From contig JAGALB010000043.1 in NCBI GenBank assembly GCA_017625405.1, forward strand, positions 217,900 through 255,830: DNA of 37,931 bases, given 5' to 3'. A program made the translations under genes and the position numbers. Of the stretch, positions 23,567-32,538 are shown piece by piece; positions within the stretch are counted from its first letter, which is position 1; each line of letters starts with the position of its first letter. Origin of the DNA: Ruminiclostridium sp. (GTDB lineage: Bacteria; Bacillota; Clostridia; Oscillospirales; Ruminococcaceae). The notes under the pieces were generated by a model. The model saw only the letters and a list, made by a program, of their open reading frames with translations. It searched no databases and was not told the origin of the DNA.

Positions 23567-24844
23567 ATGAAAATGAAGATTTTATTGAAAAACGGCTATA
23601 TCGTTGACAGTCGCAATCGCGTTGAAGGTATAAGAGATATTCTTATTTGCGATAAGCTTATTACAAAGGTCGCTGAGCAGATTGATGAACCTGCTGATCA
23701 GGTTATCGACTGTATAGGCCTTACTGTTATACCTGGTCTTTGCGATATGCACGTTCATTTCCGTGATCCCGGTCAGACCCATAAGGAAGATATTTTCACT
23801 GGTTCTGAAGCAGCAGCGGCAGGCGGTGTAACTGCGGTCGCATGTATGCCTAATACTTCTCCCGTTTGTGATAACCCCGAAACTATAAAATATATTGTTG
23901 AGAAGGCGAAGGATGCAAAGATCAAGGTTTATCCTGTTGGTTGCATCACAAAAGGCCTTGAGGGAGCTGAACTCTGCGACTTTGATGAACTCAGAAAAGC
24001 CGGTGCTGTTGCAGTTTCCGATGACGGAAGACCTGTAAAGAATGCACGTATCATGGGTGAAGCTATGATCAAGGCTCATTATGCAGGACTTCGTGTTATT
24101 TCACATTGTGAAGATCTTGATATAATAAACGGCGGCATTATAAATGCCGGTAAAATTTCCAAAGAGCTTGGCGTCAAGGGCATGAGCCGCACAAGTGAAA
24201 ATATTGTGACTTGTCGTGAAATTCAGCTCGCCAATGACCTTGAGATGCCTATTCACATCGCTCACGTTTCTACAAAAGAGGTTGTTACACTTCTCAGAAA
24301 TGCTGTAAAGCACGGCATTATGGTTACAAGTGAAACTGCTCCCCATTATTTTACGCTTACTGAAGAAAAGCTTCTTTCACGTGATGCTGATTACAGAATG
24401 AATCCGCCGCTTCGTTGCGACGAAGACGTTAAGGCAATAACTGAAGCGGTTATTGACGGAACGATTGACTGTATTGTTACTGACCATGCTCCTCATTCAG
24501 CAGAGGAAAAGGCTGATTTTGAAAAAGCGCCCAATGGTGTTGTCGGTCTTGAAACATCACTTGCCGCTACACTTACTCAGCTTTACCATACAGGCAGAAT
24601 GAGTCTTATGAAGATTGTAAGAATGATGTGTGAAACCCCAAGAAGATTACTCGGTATTGAAGGCGGCAGTCTTGAAGAAGGTAATACTGCCGATATCGCC
24701 ATCGTTGATCTTGATGAAGAATGGACTGTTGTGCCTGAAAAACTCCATTCAAAATCAAAAAACACCTGTTTCAAAGGTATGACCTTTAAAGGAAAGGTTA
24801 AGTATACTATTGTAAACGGTAACATTGTTTTTACGGATAAATAA
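23567..24844 (+). CDS. pyrC: Dihydroorotase (type I)
   Basis: This cytosolic zinc enzyme closes carbamoyl-aspartate to dihydroorotate, the third step of pyrimidine synthesis. About 425 aa are predicted from the ATG at 23567 (MKMKILLKNGY). The in-frame ATG at 23504 lies at or before the likely transcription start and is rejected. A start at 23573 remains possible, as the ribosome binding site is weak. Motifs are the metal site CDMHVHFRDPGQTHKED (near 57-73), GGVTAVACMPNTSP (near 82-95), SDDGRPV, SHCED (near 176), HIAHVST (near 228), SETAPHYF (near 270) and TDHAPH (near 304). It is the first gene of the pyr operon. Confidence 0.94.
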   Translation: MKMKILLKNGYIVDSRNRVEGIRDILICDKLITKVAEQIDEPADQVIDCIGLTVIPGLCDMHVHFRDPGQTHKEDIFTGSEAAAAGGVTAVACMPNTSPVCDNPETIKYIVEKAKDAKIKVYPVGCITKGLEGAELCDFDELRKAGAVAVSDDGRPVKNARIMGEAMIKAHYAGLRVISHCEDLDIINGGIINAGKISKELGVKGMSRTSENIVTCREIQLANDLEMPIHIAHVSTKEVVTLLRNAVKHGIMVTSETAPHYFTLTEEKLLSRDADYRMNPPLRCDEDVKAITEAVIDGTIDCIVTDHAPHSAEEKADFEKAPNGVVGLETSLAATLTQLYHTGRMSLMKIVRMMCETPRRLLGIEGGSLEEGNTADIAIVDLDEEWTVVPEKLHSKSKNTCFKGMTFKGKVKYTIVNGNIVFTDK

Positions 24845-24875
24845 AAATTTATATAAAACGAAAGGAAGAAAAAAT

Positions 24876-25811
24876 ATGTCTTTAGATGCTTTATTGGAAG
24901 GAATTGTACGAACTCAGAACCCTACGGTCGCGGGTCTTGACCCGAAACTTGATTTTGTTCCTGCATATATCAAGGAAAAGGCTTTTGCACAGTACGGCGA
25001 AACGCTTGAAGGTGCAGCAGCTGCTATACTTGAATTCAACAAGGGTCTTATTGATGCTTTATGCGAAATTGTTCCTGCAGTAAAGCCTCAGGCTGCTTAC
25101 TACGAAATGTACGGTCCTGCTGGTGTAAAGGCATTATATGATACACAGGAGTATGCACGCAGCAAGGGAATGTATGTTATCACTGATGGTAAGAGAAATG
25201 ATATCGGTACTACCATGGAAGCATATGCTGTTGCTCATCTCGGTAAGGTAAAGGTTGGAAACAATGAATTCTGTCCTTTCATTGGCGATGCGCTCACAGT
25301 AAACGGATACCTCGGAACAGATGGTATCAAGCCTCTTGTTGATGTCTGCAATGCTTACGATAAGGGCATCTTCGTTCTTGCAAAGACCTCAAACCCATCT
25401 TCCGGTGAGCTTCAGGACAAGCAGATTGACGGACAGCCCGTATATGAAATGATGGGCAGAATGTGCGAAAACTGGGGTAAGGATCTTACGGGTAAGTACG
25501 GTTATTCCGGTGTCGGCATTGTTGCCGGTGCAACATATCCCGAACAGATTGCTGAACTCAGAGCAAAGCTTCCCGGAACTTTCTTCCTGATTCCCGGTTA
25601 CGGCGCTCAGGGTGCTTCCGCCAAGGATATTTCCGCTGCTTTTGACAAGAATGGTCTCGGCGGAATTGTAAACAGCTCCAGAGGCATTATGTGTGCATAC
25701 AAGAAGGAAGGCTGTGATGAAAAGGATTATGCAGGTGCAGCATATAGAGAAGCTGTAAGAATGCGTGATGAAATTATGTCTTTTGTCGGTGAAGTAAAGC
25801 TTCCCGTATGA
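24876..25811 (+). CDS. pyrF: Orotidine 5'-phosphate decarboxylase (type 2)
   Basis: This enzyme decarboxylates OMP to UMP, the last step of UMP synthesis. The 311-aa length fits the longer type 2 subfamily. The catalytic array Asp-Lys-x-x-Asp appears as VITDGKRNDIGTT (near residues 91-103), with GLDPKL at the N-terminus, KPQAAYYE (near 70), VGIVAGATYPEQ (near 210) and a C-terminal phosphate-binding VNSSRGIM near 266. The start at 24876 is preceded by AAAGGA. An in-frame upstream ATG would overlap pyrC and lacks a site. It lies 31 nt after pyrC in the same operon. Confidence 0.94.
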   Translation: MSLDALLEGIVRTQNPTVAGLDPKLDFVPAYIKEKAFAQYGETLEGAAAAILEFNKGLIDALCEIVPAVKPQAAYYEMYGPAGVKALYDTQEYARSKGMYVITDGKRNDIGTTMEAYAVAHLGKVKVGNNEFCPFIGDALTVNGYLGTDGIKPLVDVCNAYDKGIFVLAKTSNPSSGELQDKQIDGQPVYEMMGRMCENWGKDLTGKYGYSGVGIVAGATYPEQIAELRAKLPGTFFLIPGYGAQGASAKDISAAFDKNGLGGIVNSSRGIMCAYKKEGCDEKDYAGAAYREAVRMRDEIMSFVGEVKLPV

Positions 25812-25853
25812 TAAGAATTTATAAATAAATTTTAATATATAATGGAGGACAGA

Positions 25854-26942
25854 ATGGATTTTACAAAAGCAAAAAAAGCATTCCTCGTGTTGGCTGACGG
25901 TACGGTTTTCGAAGGTAAATCCTTTGGTGCTGAAGGAACAGCTATGGGCGAGGTTGTATTTACGACAGCTATGGTAGGATACCAGGAGACATTGACAGAT
26001 CCTTGCTATCAGGGTCAGATGGTGGTTCAGACATTTCCCCTCATCGGTAACTACGGAACAAATGATGAAGACTATGCTTCTGATAACAGTGTTGTCAGCG
26101 GTTACATTGTAAGGGAATATTGTGAAGAACCTTCAAATTTCAGATGTACATCTACAATTGATGCTTTTATGAAAAAGCATGGTATTATCGGTTTATACGA
26201 TATCGATACACGTTGTCTTACACGTATCATTCGTGAAAAGGGTGTTATGAACGGTATGATTACCGTTACTGACAGTCTTGACAGGGAAGATGCTGTTGCT
26301 AAGATTGCTTCCTTTGATGCAGGTGCTGTTGCAGCAAATGCAAGTGTAAAAGAAAACAAGCTTTTAAAGGCTGATAACGCAAAATACAATGTTGCTCTTA
26401 TTGACTTCGGTGATTACAAAGCTTATGCAACAGAGCTTGTAAAGCGTGGCTGCAACGTAACTGTTATGCCTTATGATACATCTGCCGAGGCAGTAAAGGC
26501 AATCAGCCCTGACGGTGTTTTCCTTTCTGATGGTCCAGGAAATCCTGATGTAAACACAAAATCCATTGAAACTATAAAAAATCTTATTTCTGATAAAATT
26601 CCTATGTTCGGTGTCGGACTTGGTCACCTTGAACTTGCTGCAGCGAACGGAGCAGAAATTGTCAAGCTCAAGTATGGTCACAGAGGTGCAAGCCAGCCTG
26701 TTCTGACTTTTGAAACAGGAAGAACCTATATCACAACCCAGAATCATGGTTACGCAGTTGAAAGCATTTCTTCGGATGTTGCTGAAATCAGCCACATCAA
26801 TGGAAATGACAAGACATGCGAAGGCATAAAGTATAATAATATTCCTGCATTTTCCGTTCAGTTCCGTCCTGAAACATGCGGCGGACCGCAGGATACATCA
26901 TATCTTTATGACAGATTTATCAAAATGATGGAGGGTAAGTAA
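25854..26942 (+). CDS. carA: Carbamoyl-phosphate synthase small subunit, glutaminase residues lost
   Basis: This subunit normally hydrolyses glutamine and passes ammonia to CarB. The 362-aa protein has a normal N-terminal CPSase_sm_chain domain (FTTAMVGYQETLTDPCYQGQ, near 41-60) and a class I amidotransferase domain from about 184. In that domain the expected G-x-C-L-G-H-Q reads GVGLGHLEL, so the nucleophilic Cys is Gly255 and the following Gln is Leu259. The expected Y/F-H-P-E reads FRPE, so the catalytic His is Arg338, while Glu340 remains. Other family segments (FLSDGPGNPD, TTQNHGYAVE) are kept and the frame is open. The ATG at 25854 is chosen (GGAGG 5 nt upstream). It directly abuts carB. 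Confidence 0.92.
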   Translation: MDFTKAKKAFLVLADGTVFEGKSFGAEGTAMGEVVFTTAMVGYQETLTDPCYQGQMVVQTFPLIGNYGTNDEDYASDNSVVSGYIVREYCEEPSNFRCTSTIDAFMKKHGIIGLYDIDTRCLTRIIREKGVMNGMITVTDSLDREDAVAKIASFDAGAVAANASVKENKLLKADNAKYNVALIDFGDYKAYATELVKRGCNVTVMPYDTSAEAVKAISPDGVFLSDGPGNPDVNTKSIETIKNLISDKIPMFGVGLGHLELAAANGAEIVKLKYGHRGASQPVLTFETGRTYITTQNHGYAVESISSDVAEISHINGNDKTCEGIKYNNIPAFSVQFRPETCGGPQDTSYLYDRFIKMMEGK

Positions 26943-29900
26943 ATGCCGTTAAGAAGTGATATTAAAAAAGTTCTTGTTATTGGTTCAGGTCCTATCGTAA
27001 TCGGTCAGGCTGCTGAATTTGACTATGCGGGCACACAGGCATGCCGTGCTCTGAAGCAGGAAGGACTCGAGGTTGTTCTTGTAAACTCAAACCCTGCTAC
27101 TATCATGACTGATAAGCACATGGCTGACAAGATTTATATCGAACCTCTGACACTTGATTGTGTAAAGAGAATTATCAAGATTGAAAAGCCCGACAGTATT
27201 CTTTCCAATCTTGGAGGTCAGACAGGTCTTACACTTTCCATGCAGCTCGCTGAGGAAGGCTTTCTTGCAGAAAATAATGTAAAGCTTCTGGGTTCACTTC
27301 CTGAAACAATTCACAAGGCTGAAGACAGACAGGCTTTCAAGGATACAATGGAAGAAATCGGCGAACCCTGTATCCCTTCAAAGGTTGTTGAAACACTTGA
27401 AGATGCTATTGATTTTACCGAAAATGTAATTGGTTATCCTGTAATTATCCGTCCTGCATTTACACTCGGCGGTACTGGCGGCGGTATTGCATATAACTAT
27501 GACGACCTTCATGAAATTGCAACAAATGGTCTGAGATTATCTCCTATTCATCAGATTCTTGTTGAAAAGTGCATCACCGGCTGGAAGGAAATTGAATTTG
27601 AAGTAATCCGTGACGCAAAGGACAATGTAATTACTGTATGCTCCATGGAAAATATGGACCCTGTTGGCGTTCATACAGGTGACAGTATCGTTGTAGCTCC
27701 TGCGGTAACACTTACTCCCAAGGAATACGGAATGCTCCGTACAGCTGCTATGAAGATTGTTCAGGCACTTAAGGTTGAAGGCGGCTGTAACTGTCAGTTT
27801 GCTCTTAAGCCTGATTCCTTTGAATACGCTGTAATCGAAGTAAACCCCAGAGTTTCACGTTCTTCTGCACTTGCTTCCAAGGCAACAGGTTATCCTATTG
27901 CCAAGGTTGCTGCAAAGATTGCTATCGGTTACACTCTCGATGAAATCGTAAATGCTGTAACAGGTACAACATATGCTTGCTTTGAGCCTGCAATTGACTA
28001 TCTTGTTGTAAAGTTCCCCAAGTGGCCTTTCGATAAGTTTGTATATGCCAAGAAGACTCTTGGCACACAGATGAAGGCAACAGGCGAAATCATGTCCATA
28101 GGACCCAGCTTTGAAGCTGCTATTATGAAAGCGGTACGTTCTATCGAGCTCGGTATGGATACAATGACAAAGCCTCTCTTCACAAAGCTTACTGACGAAG
28201 AAGTTGAAAAGAAGCTTTATGATGTCGATGTTGACCGTTCCTTCTGTATCTTTGAAGCTCTCAAGCGCGGTATTTCCGTTGACAGAATAAATGAAATCAC
28301 TATGGTTGACAAGTGGTTTATCAACAAGCTCAAGAATCTTGTTGAGCTTGAAAAGTGGCTTGCTGAAGGCACTCTTACTCAGGAAAAGTACAATACAGCA
28401 AAGAAATATTGCTATCTCGATAAGACTATTGAAGCAATTTCAGGTCAGAAGCTTGCTGATTGCGGTATTCAGAAGAAAACGGCTGTTTATAAGATGGTTG
28501 ATACCTGTGCAGCTGAGTTCTCTGCTGAAACACCTTATTTCTACAGCACATATGATGATGAAAATGAAGCGCTTCAGTTTATTGAACAGCATCCGACAGA
28601 CAAGAAAAAGATTATCGTATTCGGTTCCGGTCCTATCAGAATCGGTCAGGGTATCGAATTCGACTACTGTTCCGTTCACTGTGTATGGGCATTAAAGGAA
28701 TTGGGTTATGAAGCAATTATCTGTAACAATAACCCTGAAACTGTTTCAACCGACTTTGATACAGGTGACAGACTTTACTTCGATCCTCTTACTTTTGAGG
28801 ATGTAGATGCTCTCCTCGCAACAGAAAAGCCTTACGGCGTTGTTGTTCAGTTCGGTGGACAGACAGCTATCAAGCTTACAAAGCATTTACAGGATGTTGG
28901 CGCAAATATCCTCGGTACTTCCGCTGAAAGTATTGATGCTGCGGAAGACAGAGAGTTATTTGACGAACTTCTTGAAAAGTGCGGTATTCCTCGTCCTGCA
29001 GGTGAGACTGTATTCACCACAGAAGAAGCTGTAAAGGTTGCTGAAAAGCTTGGTTATCCTGTTCTTCTCCGTCCTTCCTACGTTCTCGGCGGTCAGAACA
29101 TGATTATTGCACATTGCGAGAGCGATGTAATTGAGTATATGGAAATCATTACTCAGACAAAGCTGGACAACCCTGTTCTTATTGATAAGTATATGATGGG
29201 TACTGAGGTTGAAGTTGATGCTATCTGTGATGGCAAGGATTTCCTTATCCCCGGTATCATGGAGCATATCGAGCGTGCAGGTGTTCACTCCGGTGACAGT
29301 ATCTCCGTATATCCCGCCCAGACACTTTCTGAATCTGTAAGAAAGACAATTATCGCATATACAGAACGTCTTGCAAAGGCACTTAACGTTATCGGTCTGG
29401 TGAATATTCAGTACGTTGTATATAACGGCGATGTTTACGTTATCGAAGTTAACCCTCGTTCTTCCAGAACAGTACCTTATATCTCCAAGGTTACAGGTGT
29501 ACAGATGGTTGATATTGCAACCAAGATCATGCTTGGCCAGAGCTTAAAGGATCAGGGATTTGAAAGCGGACTTTATCCCGAAAGTGAGTATGTTGCCGTT
29601 AAGGTTCCTGTATTCAGCTTTGAAAAGCTTCACGACGTTGATACACAGCTCGGACCTGAAATGAAGTCAACAGGTGAGTGTCTTGGTATTGCGAAGACCT
29701 TTGATGAAGCTCTTTACAAGGGACTTTGCGCTGCAGGCTTCAAGATGTTCCACGAAGGCGGCGTTCTCTTCTCTGTAAGAAATCAGGATAAGCCTGAGAT
29801 TATCGACCTTGCAAGCAAGTTTGAAAAGCTTGGTTTTGATATCTATGCTACAAGCGGTACTGCATCTACTCTCAACAGAAATATGATTGCTACCAACTTC

Positions 29901-30152
29901 GTATATCGTGTCAATGAAGGTCTTGAACCCAACATTATTACACTTCTTGAAAGTGGTAAGATCAATTACGTTATTTCTACCTCTGAAACAGGCCGTAAGC
30001 CTGCAAGAGAGAGCGTAAAGATGAGAAGAAAGTCTGTTGAACGTTCAATCGCTTGTCTTACTTCCGTTGATACAGCTAATGCCCTTATTTCATGTATTGA
30101 ATCAGGCAAGACTATCGATGATGTAGAAATGGTTGATATTACAAAGATTTAA
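26943..30152 (+). CDS. carB: Carbamoyl-phosphate synthase large subunit
   Basis: This enzyme makes carbamoyl phosphate from bicarbonate, ammonia and two ATP. The 1069-aa length is standard. The two homologous ATP-grasp halves are both complete: the first begins VLVIGSGPIVIGQAAEFDYAG (10-30), with the loop IIRPAFTLGGTGGGI near 168, and the second begins IIVFGSGPIRIGQGIEFDYC near 556, with LLRPSYVLGGQNM near 706. The C-terminal MGS-like allosteric domain starts near 940 (GFDIYATSGTAS). The start follows the carA stop with no gap. In contrast to carA, no catalytic motif appears damaged, which suggests the enzyme is active with ammonia. Confidence 0.96.
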   Translation: MPLRSDIKKVLVIGSGPIVIGQAAEFDYAGTQACRALKQEGLEVVLVNSNPATIMTDKHMADKIYIEPLTLDCVKRIIKIEKPDSILSNLGGQTGLTLSMQLAEEGFLAENNVKLLGSLPETIHKAEDRQAFKDTMEEIGEPCIPSKVVETLEDAIDFTENVIGYPVIIRPAFTLGGTGGGIAYNYDDLHEIATNGLRLSPIHQILVEKCITGWKEIEFEVIRDAKDNVITVCSMENMDPVGVHTGDSIVVAPAVTLTPKEYGMLRTAAMKIVQALKVEGGCNCQFALKPDSFEYAVIEVNPRVSRSSALASKATGYPIAKVAAKIAIGYTLDEIVNAVTGTTYACFEPAIDYLVVKFPKWPFDKFVYAKKTLGTQMKATGEIMSIGPSFEAAIMKAVRSIELGMDTMTKPLFTKLTDEEVEKKLYDVDVDRSFCIFEALKRGISVDRINEITMVDKWFINKLKNLVELEKWLAEGTLTQEKYNTAKKYCYLDKTIEAISGQKLADCGIQKKTAVYKMVDTCAAEFSAETPYFYSTYDDENEALQFIEQHPTDKKKIIVFGSGPIRIGQGIEFDYCSVHCVWALKELGYEAIICNNNPETVSTDFDTGDRLYFDPLTFEDVDALLATEKPYGVVVQFGGQTAIKLTKHLQDVGANILGTSAESIDAAEDRELFDELLEKCGIPRPAGETVFTTEEAVKVAEKLGYPVLLRPSYVLGGQNMIIAHCESDVIEYMEIITQTKLDNPVLIDKYMMGTEVEVDAICDGKDFLIPGIMEHIERAGVHSGDSISVYPAQTLSESVRKTIIAYTERLAKALNVIGLVNIQYVVYNGDVYVIEVNPRSSRTVPYISKVTGVQMVDIATKIMLGQSLKDQGFESGLYPESEYVAVKVPVFSFEKLHDVDTQLGPEMKSTGECLGIAKTFDEALYKGLCAAGFKMFHEGGVLFSVRNQDKPEIIDLASKFEKLGFDIYATSGTASTLNRNMIATNFVYRVNEGLEPNIITLLESGKINYVISTSETGRKPARESVKMRRKSVERSIACLTSVDTANALISCIESGKTIDDVEMVDITKI

Positions 30153-30157
30153 ATTTT

Positions 30158-30217
30158 ACTGTAAAGCTTTGTGCGGAACGGGTCGGTACCTTCGTTCCGC
30201 CTCTGCTTTGCAGTTTT
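30158..30217 (+). terminator. long two-part hairpin after carB (possible attenuator or weak terminator)
   Basis: The outer stem ACTGTAAAGC (30158-30167) pairs with GCTTTGCAGT (30205-30214) with one G-U. The inner stem GCGGAACG (30173-30180) pairs with CGTTCCGC (30193-30200). Only four T follow. It lies inside the pyr operon, so partial termination or mRNA processing is more likely than a full stop. Confidence 0.5.
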
Positions 30218-30239
30218 CCATTATTGAAAGGTTATTTTT

Positions 30240-30785
30240 ATGAAACTCGGCAGCTACAAATTCAGAAGAAGATATTCACTTATTCAGATTCTCGTTGATA
30301 TTGCTTCACTCGTTGCTCTTGCATCCATATTTTACCTTGTGTATGTATGTGCAATTGATATCGAGCAGATGAAGGCGTATAACTCGACAGAAGCAAGCCT
30401 TGATTTTCTTAACTGGAAACCGCTTATAGTCTGGTGTGTTCTGGGTGTTGTGGTGACAATTGTTTCTGTTTTATTACTGATTTTGCCGAGGAAAACGCCA
30501 AAAAAGCTGACTGTGACTGAAAAATATGCTGCAAAGTATTGCAATATTATTGATGCTTGCATTTCCTGCTTAAGATTTATAGTTTTACTTGCAATTTCTG
30601 AACTTTGTTATCTGCATATGAAGTCAATTATGTTGCTTCAGACAGAATTCTCCGTACAACTTATACTTTATACTATAATAGCAGCTCTGCTTATCTGGTT
30701 TACTGCAATAAGACTCAACAGCCTGAGTGAGGTTGCTGCAAGTGAGGCGGAAGAAGAAAAACCAAGAAAAGTAATTGAAAACTGA
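30240..30785 (+). CDS. Unknown 4-TM membrane protein inside the pyr operon
   Basis: I do not recognise this 181-aa protein. It has four predicted membrane segments: about residues 15-40 (VDIASLVALASIFYLVYVCA), 58-83 (LIVWCVLGVVVTIVSVLLLIL), 107-128 (CISCLRFIVLLAISELCYLHM) and 136-156 (VQLILYTIIAALLIWFTAI). A basic loop RKTPKKLT follows helix 2, and the tail is acidic then basic (EAEEEKPRK). There is no signal peptide cleavage site, no transporter motif and no catalytic pattern. The start follows GAAAGG. It sits between carB and pyrK in the same direction, 10 nt before pyrK, so it is probably co-expressed with the dihydroorotate dehydrogenase. A small uncharacterised integral membrane protein is all that can be claimed. 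Confidence 0.75.
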   Translation: MKLGSYKFRRRYSLIQILVDIASLVALASIFYLVYVCAIDIEQMKAYNSTEASLDFLNWKPLIVWCVLGVVVTIVSVLLLILPRKTPKKLTVTEKYAAKYCNIIDACISCLRFIVLLAISELCYLHMKSIMLLQTEFSVQLILYTIIAALLIWFTAIRLNSLSEVAASEAEEEKPRKVIEN

Positions 30786-30795
30786 GGTATATGAT

Positions 30796-31569
30796 ATGTC
30801 ATACAAGTGTGATTGTTATAAATTGATTGAGAAGAAAGCGATTTCCGCAGGTATGTTTTCTTTTACAATTTATTGTCCCGAGGTTGCAAATCTCGCAAAG
30901 TGCGGACAGTTTGTTCATATTCTTGTTCCCGGTTTTACACTGAGAAGACCTATTTCTATATGTGAAGTCAATCGTGATAAGGGAACTATCAGAATAGTTT
31001 TTGAAATAAGAGGTTCCGGTACCGATAAGCTTGCATCAATAAATGTCGGCGATGATATTGATATGATTGCACCTCTTGGAAACGGTTTTTCCGTTCTTGA
31101 TATTGCGGACGGCAAGCGAATCATCGTTATCGGCGGCGGTATTGGTGTTCCTCCAATGCTGGAAACAGCAAAATCCTACAAGAAAGCAACCGCTTTACTT
31201 GGTTTCAGAAGCTATGATAAGGTTATTCTTACAAAGGATTTTGAAGATAACGGAATTGAAACAATCGTTTGTACCGATGATGGCAGCGTGGGAATAAGCG
31301 GTACTATTTCCGCCCCTTTGAAGGCTGAGCTTGAAAAGGGCGATGTTGCAGCTGTTTTTGCATGCGGTCCTAAGCCTATGCTTGCTTCTGTTATTTCTCT
31401 TGCAAAAGAATATGGTGTATACAGTGAGGTTTCGCTTGAAGAACGCATGGGATGCGGCGTAGGTGCCTGCGTTGGCTGTGTATGTAAAATCATGCGTGAC
31501 GGCGAAGAAAAAATGCTCAGAGTCTGCAAGGATGGCCCTGTATTCAAAGGTGAGGAGGTTATTCTCTGA
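30796..31569 (+). CDS. pyrK: Dihydroorotate dehydrogenase electron transfer subunit PyrK
   Basis: This flavin and iron-sulfur subunit links PyrD to NAD+. The 257-aa protein has an FAD-binding domain with FTLRRPISICEVN (near 51-63), an NAD-binding domain starting IIVIGGGIGVPPML (near 110-123), a CGPKPML motif near 193, and the C-terminal [2Fe-2S] cluster set MGCGVGACVGCVC then VCKDGPVF, which gives the four required cysteines. The ATG at 30796 is chosen because GAGG is 8 nt upstream. A TTG seven codons earlier overlaps the previous gene. Its stop overlaps the pyrD start. Confidence 0.94.
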   Translation: MSYKCDCYKLIEKKAISAGMFSFTIYCPEVANLAKCGQFVHILVPGFTLRRPISICEVNRDKGTIRIVFEIRGSGTDKLASINVGDDIDMIAPLGNGFSVLDIADGKRIIVIGGGIGVPPMLETAKSYKKATALLGFRSYDKVILTKDFEDNGIETIVCTDDGSVGISGTISAPLKAELEKGDVAAVFACGPKPMLASVISLAKEYGVYSEVSLEERMGCGVGACVGCVCKIMRDGEEKMLRVCKDGPVFKGEEVIL

Positions 31570-32480
31570 TGAAAGATTTATCTGTTAAAGTAGCCGGGGT
31601 TACATTTCCCAATCCCGTTATTGCCGCATCAGGTACATACGGCTTCGGTGAAGACTATGCACCTCTTTATCCTCTCAATAAGCTTGGTGGTATTTCATGC
31701 AAGGGCACTACTATGAACGAAAAACCCGGTAATATACCTCCGAGAATAGCCGAAACTACCGCAGGTATGCTTAATGCTGTTGGTTTACAGAATCCCGGTG
31801 TTGAAGTTTTTGTCAACAAATATCTTCCCGAGCTTAAAAAGCAGGGAAATGTAATTATTGCAAATGTTGCAGGTGCAACACTTGAAGATTACAGAAATAT
31901 TGCTGAGCGCCTTGATTCAACTGATGTAGATATGATTGAACTTAACATTTCTTGTCCTAACGTAAAGCAGGGTGGTGCAACATGGGGAACAAGCTGCGAA
32001 GGTGCTTCGACTGTTACAAAGGCCGTAAGAGCTGCTACAAAGAAGCCCATTATGGTTAAGCTTACTCCCAATGTTACCAATGTTGTTGAAATTGCAAAGG
32101 CTGTTGAAGCAGAAGGCGCTGACTGTCTTTCCCTTATCAACACTCTTCTCGGTATGAGAATTGATATCCGCACCAAGCGTCCTATTCTGCATAATAATGT
32201 GGGTGGTTTTTCGGGACCTGCTATTTTTCCCGTAGCTGTCCGTATGGTATGGCAGGTTGCCAATGCAGTTGACATTGATGTTGTAGGTATGGGCGGTATT
32301 TCTACCGCTGAAGACGCAATTGAGATGATGATGGCAGGTGCAAAGGCTGTTCAGATGGGTACTGCTATATTTACTGATCCTTATTCTCCTTTAAAGGTAA
32401 TTGACGGTATTGAAAAATACATGATTGAAAACAACATTGAAAACCTTTCTGAAATTACAGGCTCCGTAAAACCCTGGTAA
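31569..32480 (+). CDS. pyrD: Dihydroorotate dehydrogenase catalytic subunit (class 1B)
   Basis: This is the FMN subunit that oxidises dihydroorotate to orotate. The 303-aa protein contains NPVIAASGTYGFG (near 15-27), KGTTMNEKPGN (near 45), the active-site cysteine loop ELNISCPNVKQGG (near 124-136, Cys as base in class 1), VKLTPNV (near 163), NTLLGMRIDI and the phosphate-binding end VVGMGGISTAEDA (near 237). Class 1B is indicated by the coupled pyrK gene, whose TGA stop shares a base with this ATG. It is the last gene of the operon before a strong terminator. Confidence 0.95.
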   Translation: MKDLSVKVAGVTFPNPVIAASGTYGFGEDYAPLYPLNKLGGISCKGTTMNEKPGNIPPRIAETTAGMLNAVGLQNPGVEVFVNKYLPELKKQGNVIIANVAGATLEDYRNIAERLDSTDVDMIELNISCPNVKQGGATWGTSCEGASTVTKAVRAATKKPIMVKLTPNVTNVVEIAKAVEAEGADCLSLINTLLGMRIDIRTKRPILHNNVGGFSGPAIFPVAVRMVWQVANAVDIDVVGMGGISTAEDAIEMMMAGAKAVQMGTAIFTDPYSPLKVIDGIEKYMIENNIENLSEITGSVKPW

Positions 32481-32500
32481 TAGGAATTGCTATTAAATAC

Positions 32501-32525
32501 AAACGGCGGATTGTTCCGCCGTTTT
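32501..32525 (+). terminator. intrinsic terminator of the pyr operon
   Basis: AAACGGCGGA (32501-32510) and TCCGCCGTTT (32515-32524) form a perfect 10-bp stem with a TTGT loop, followed by T and a T-rich stretch. Confidence 0.9.
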
Positions 32526-32538
32526 ACTTTATAAGAAT

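Noticed and set aside
23582-24079. 165-codon open frame on the minus strand inside pyrC
   Set aside because: It is antisense to the conserved metal-binding region of dihydroorotase, its composition is low-complexity and Cys/Ile-rich, and it has no start signals.
25854-26942. carA as a pseudogene
   Set aside because: The frame is full length, the ribosome binding site and abutting carB start are intact, and conserved segments outside the glutaminase triad are kept, so it is more likely a functional non-glutaminase subunit.
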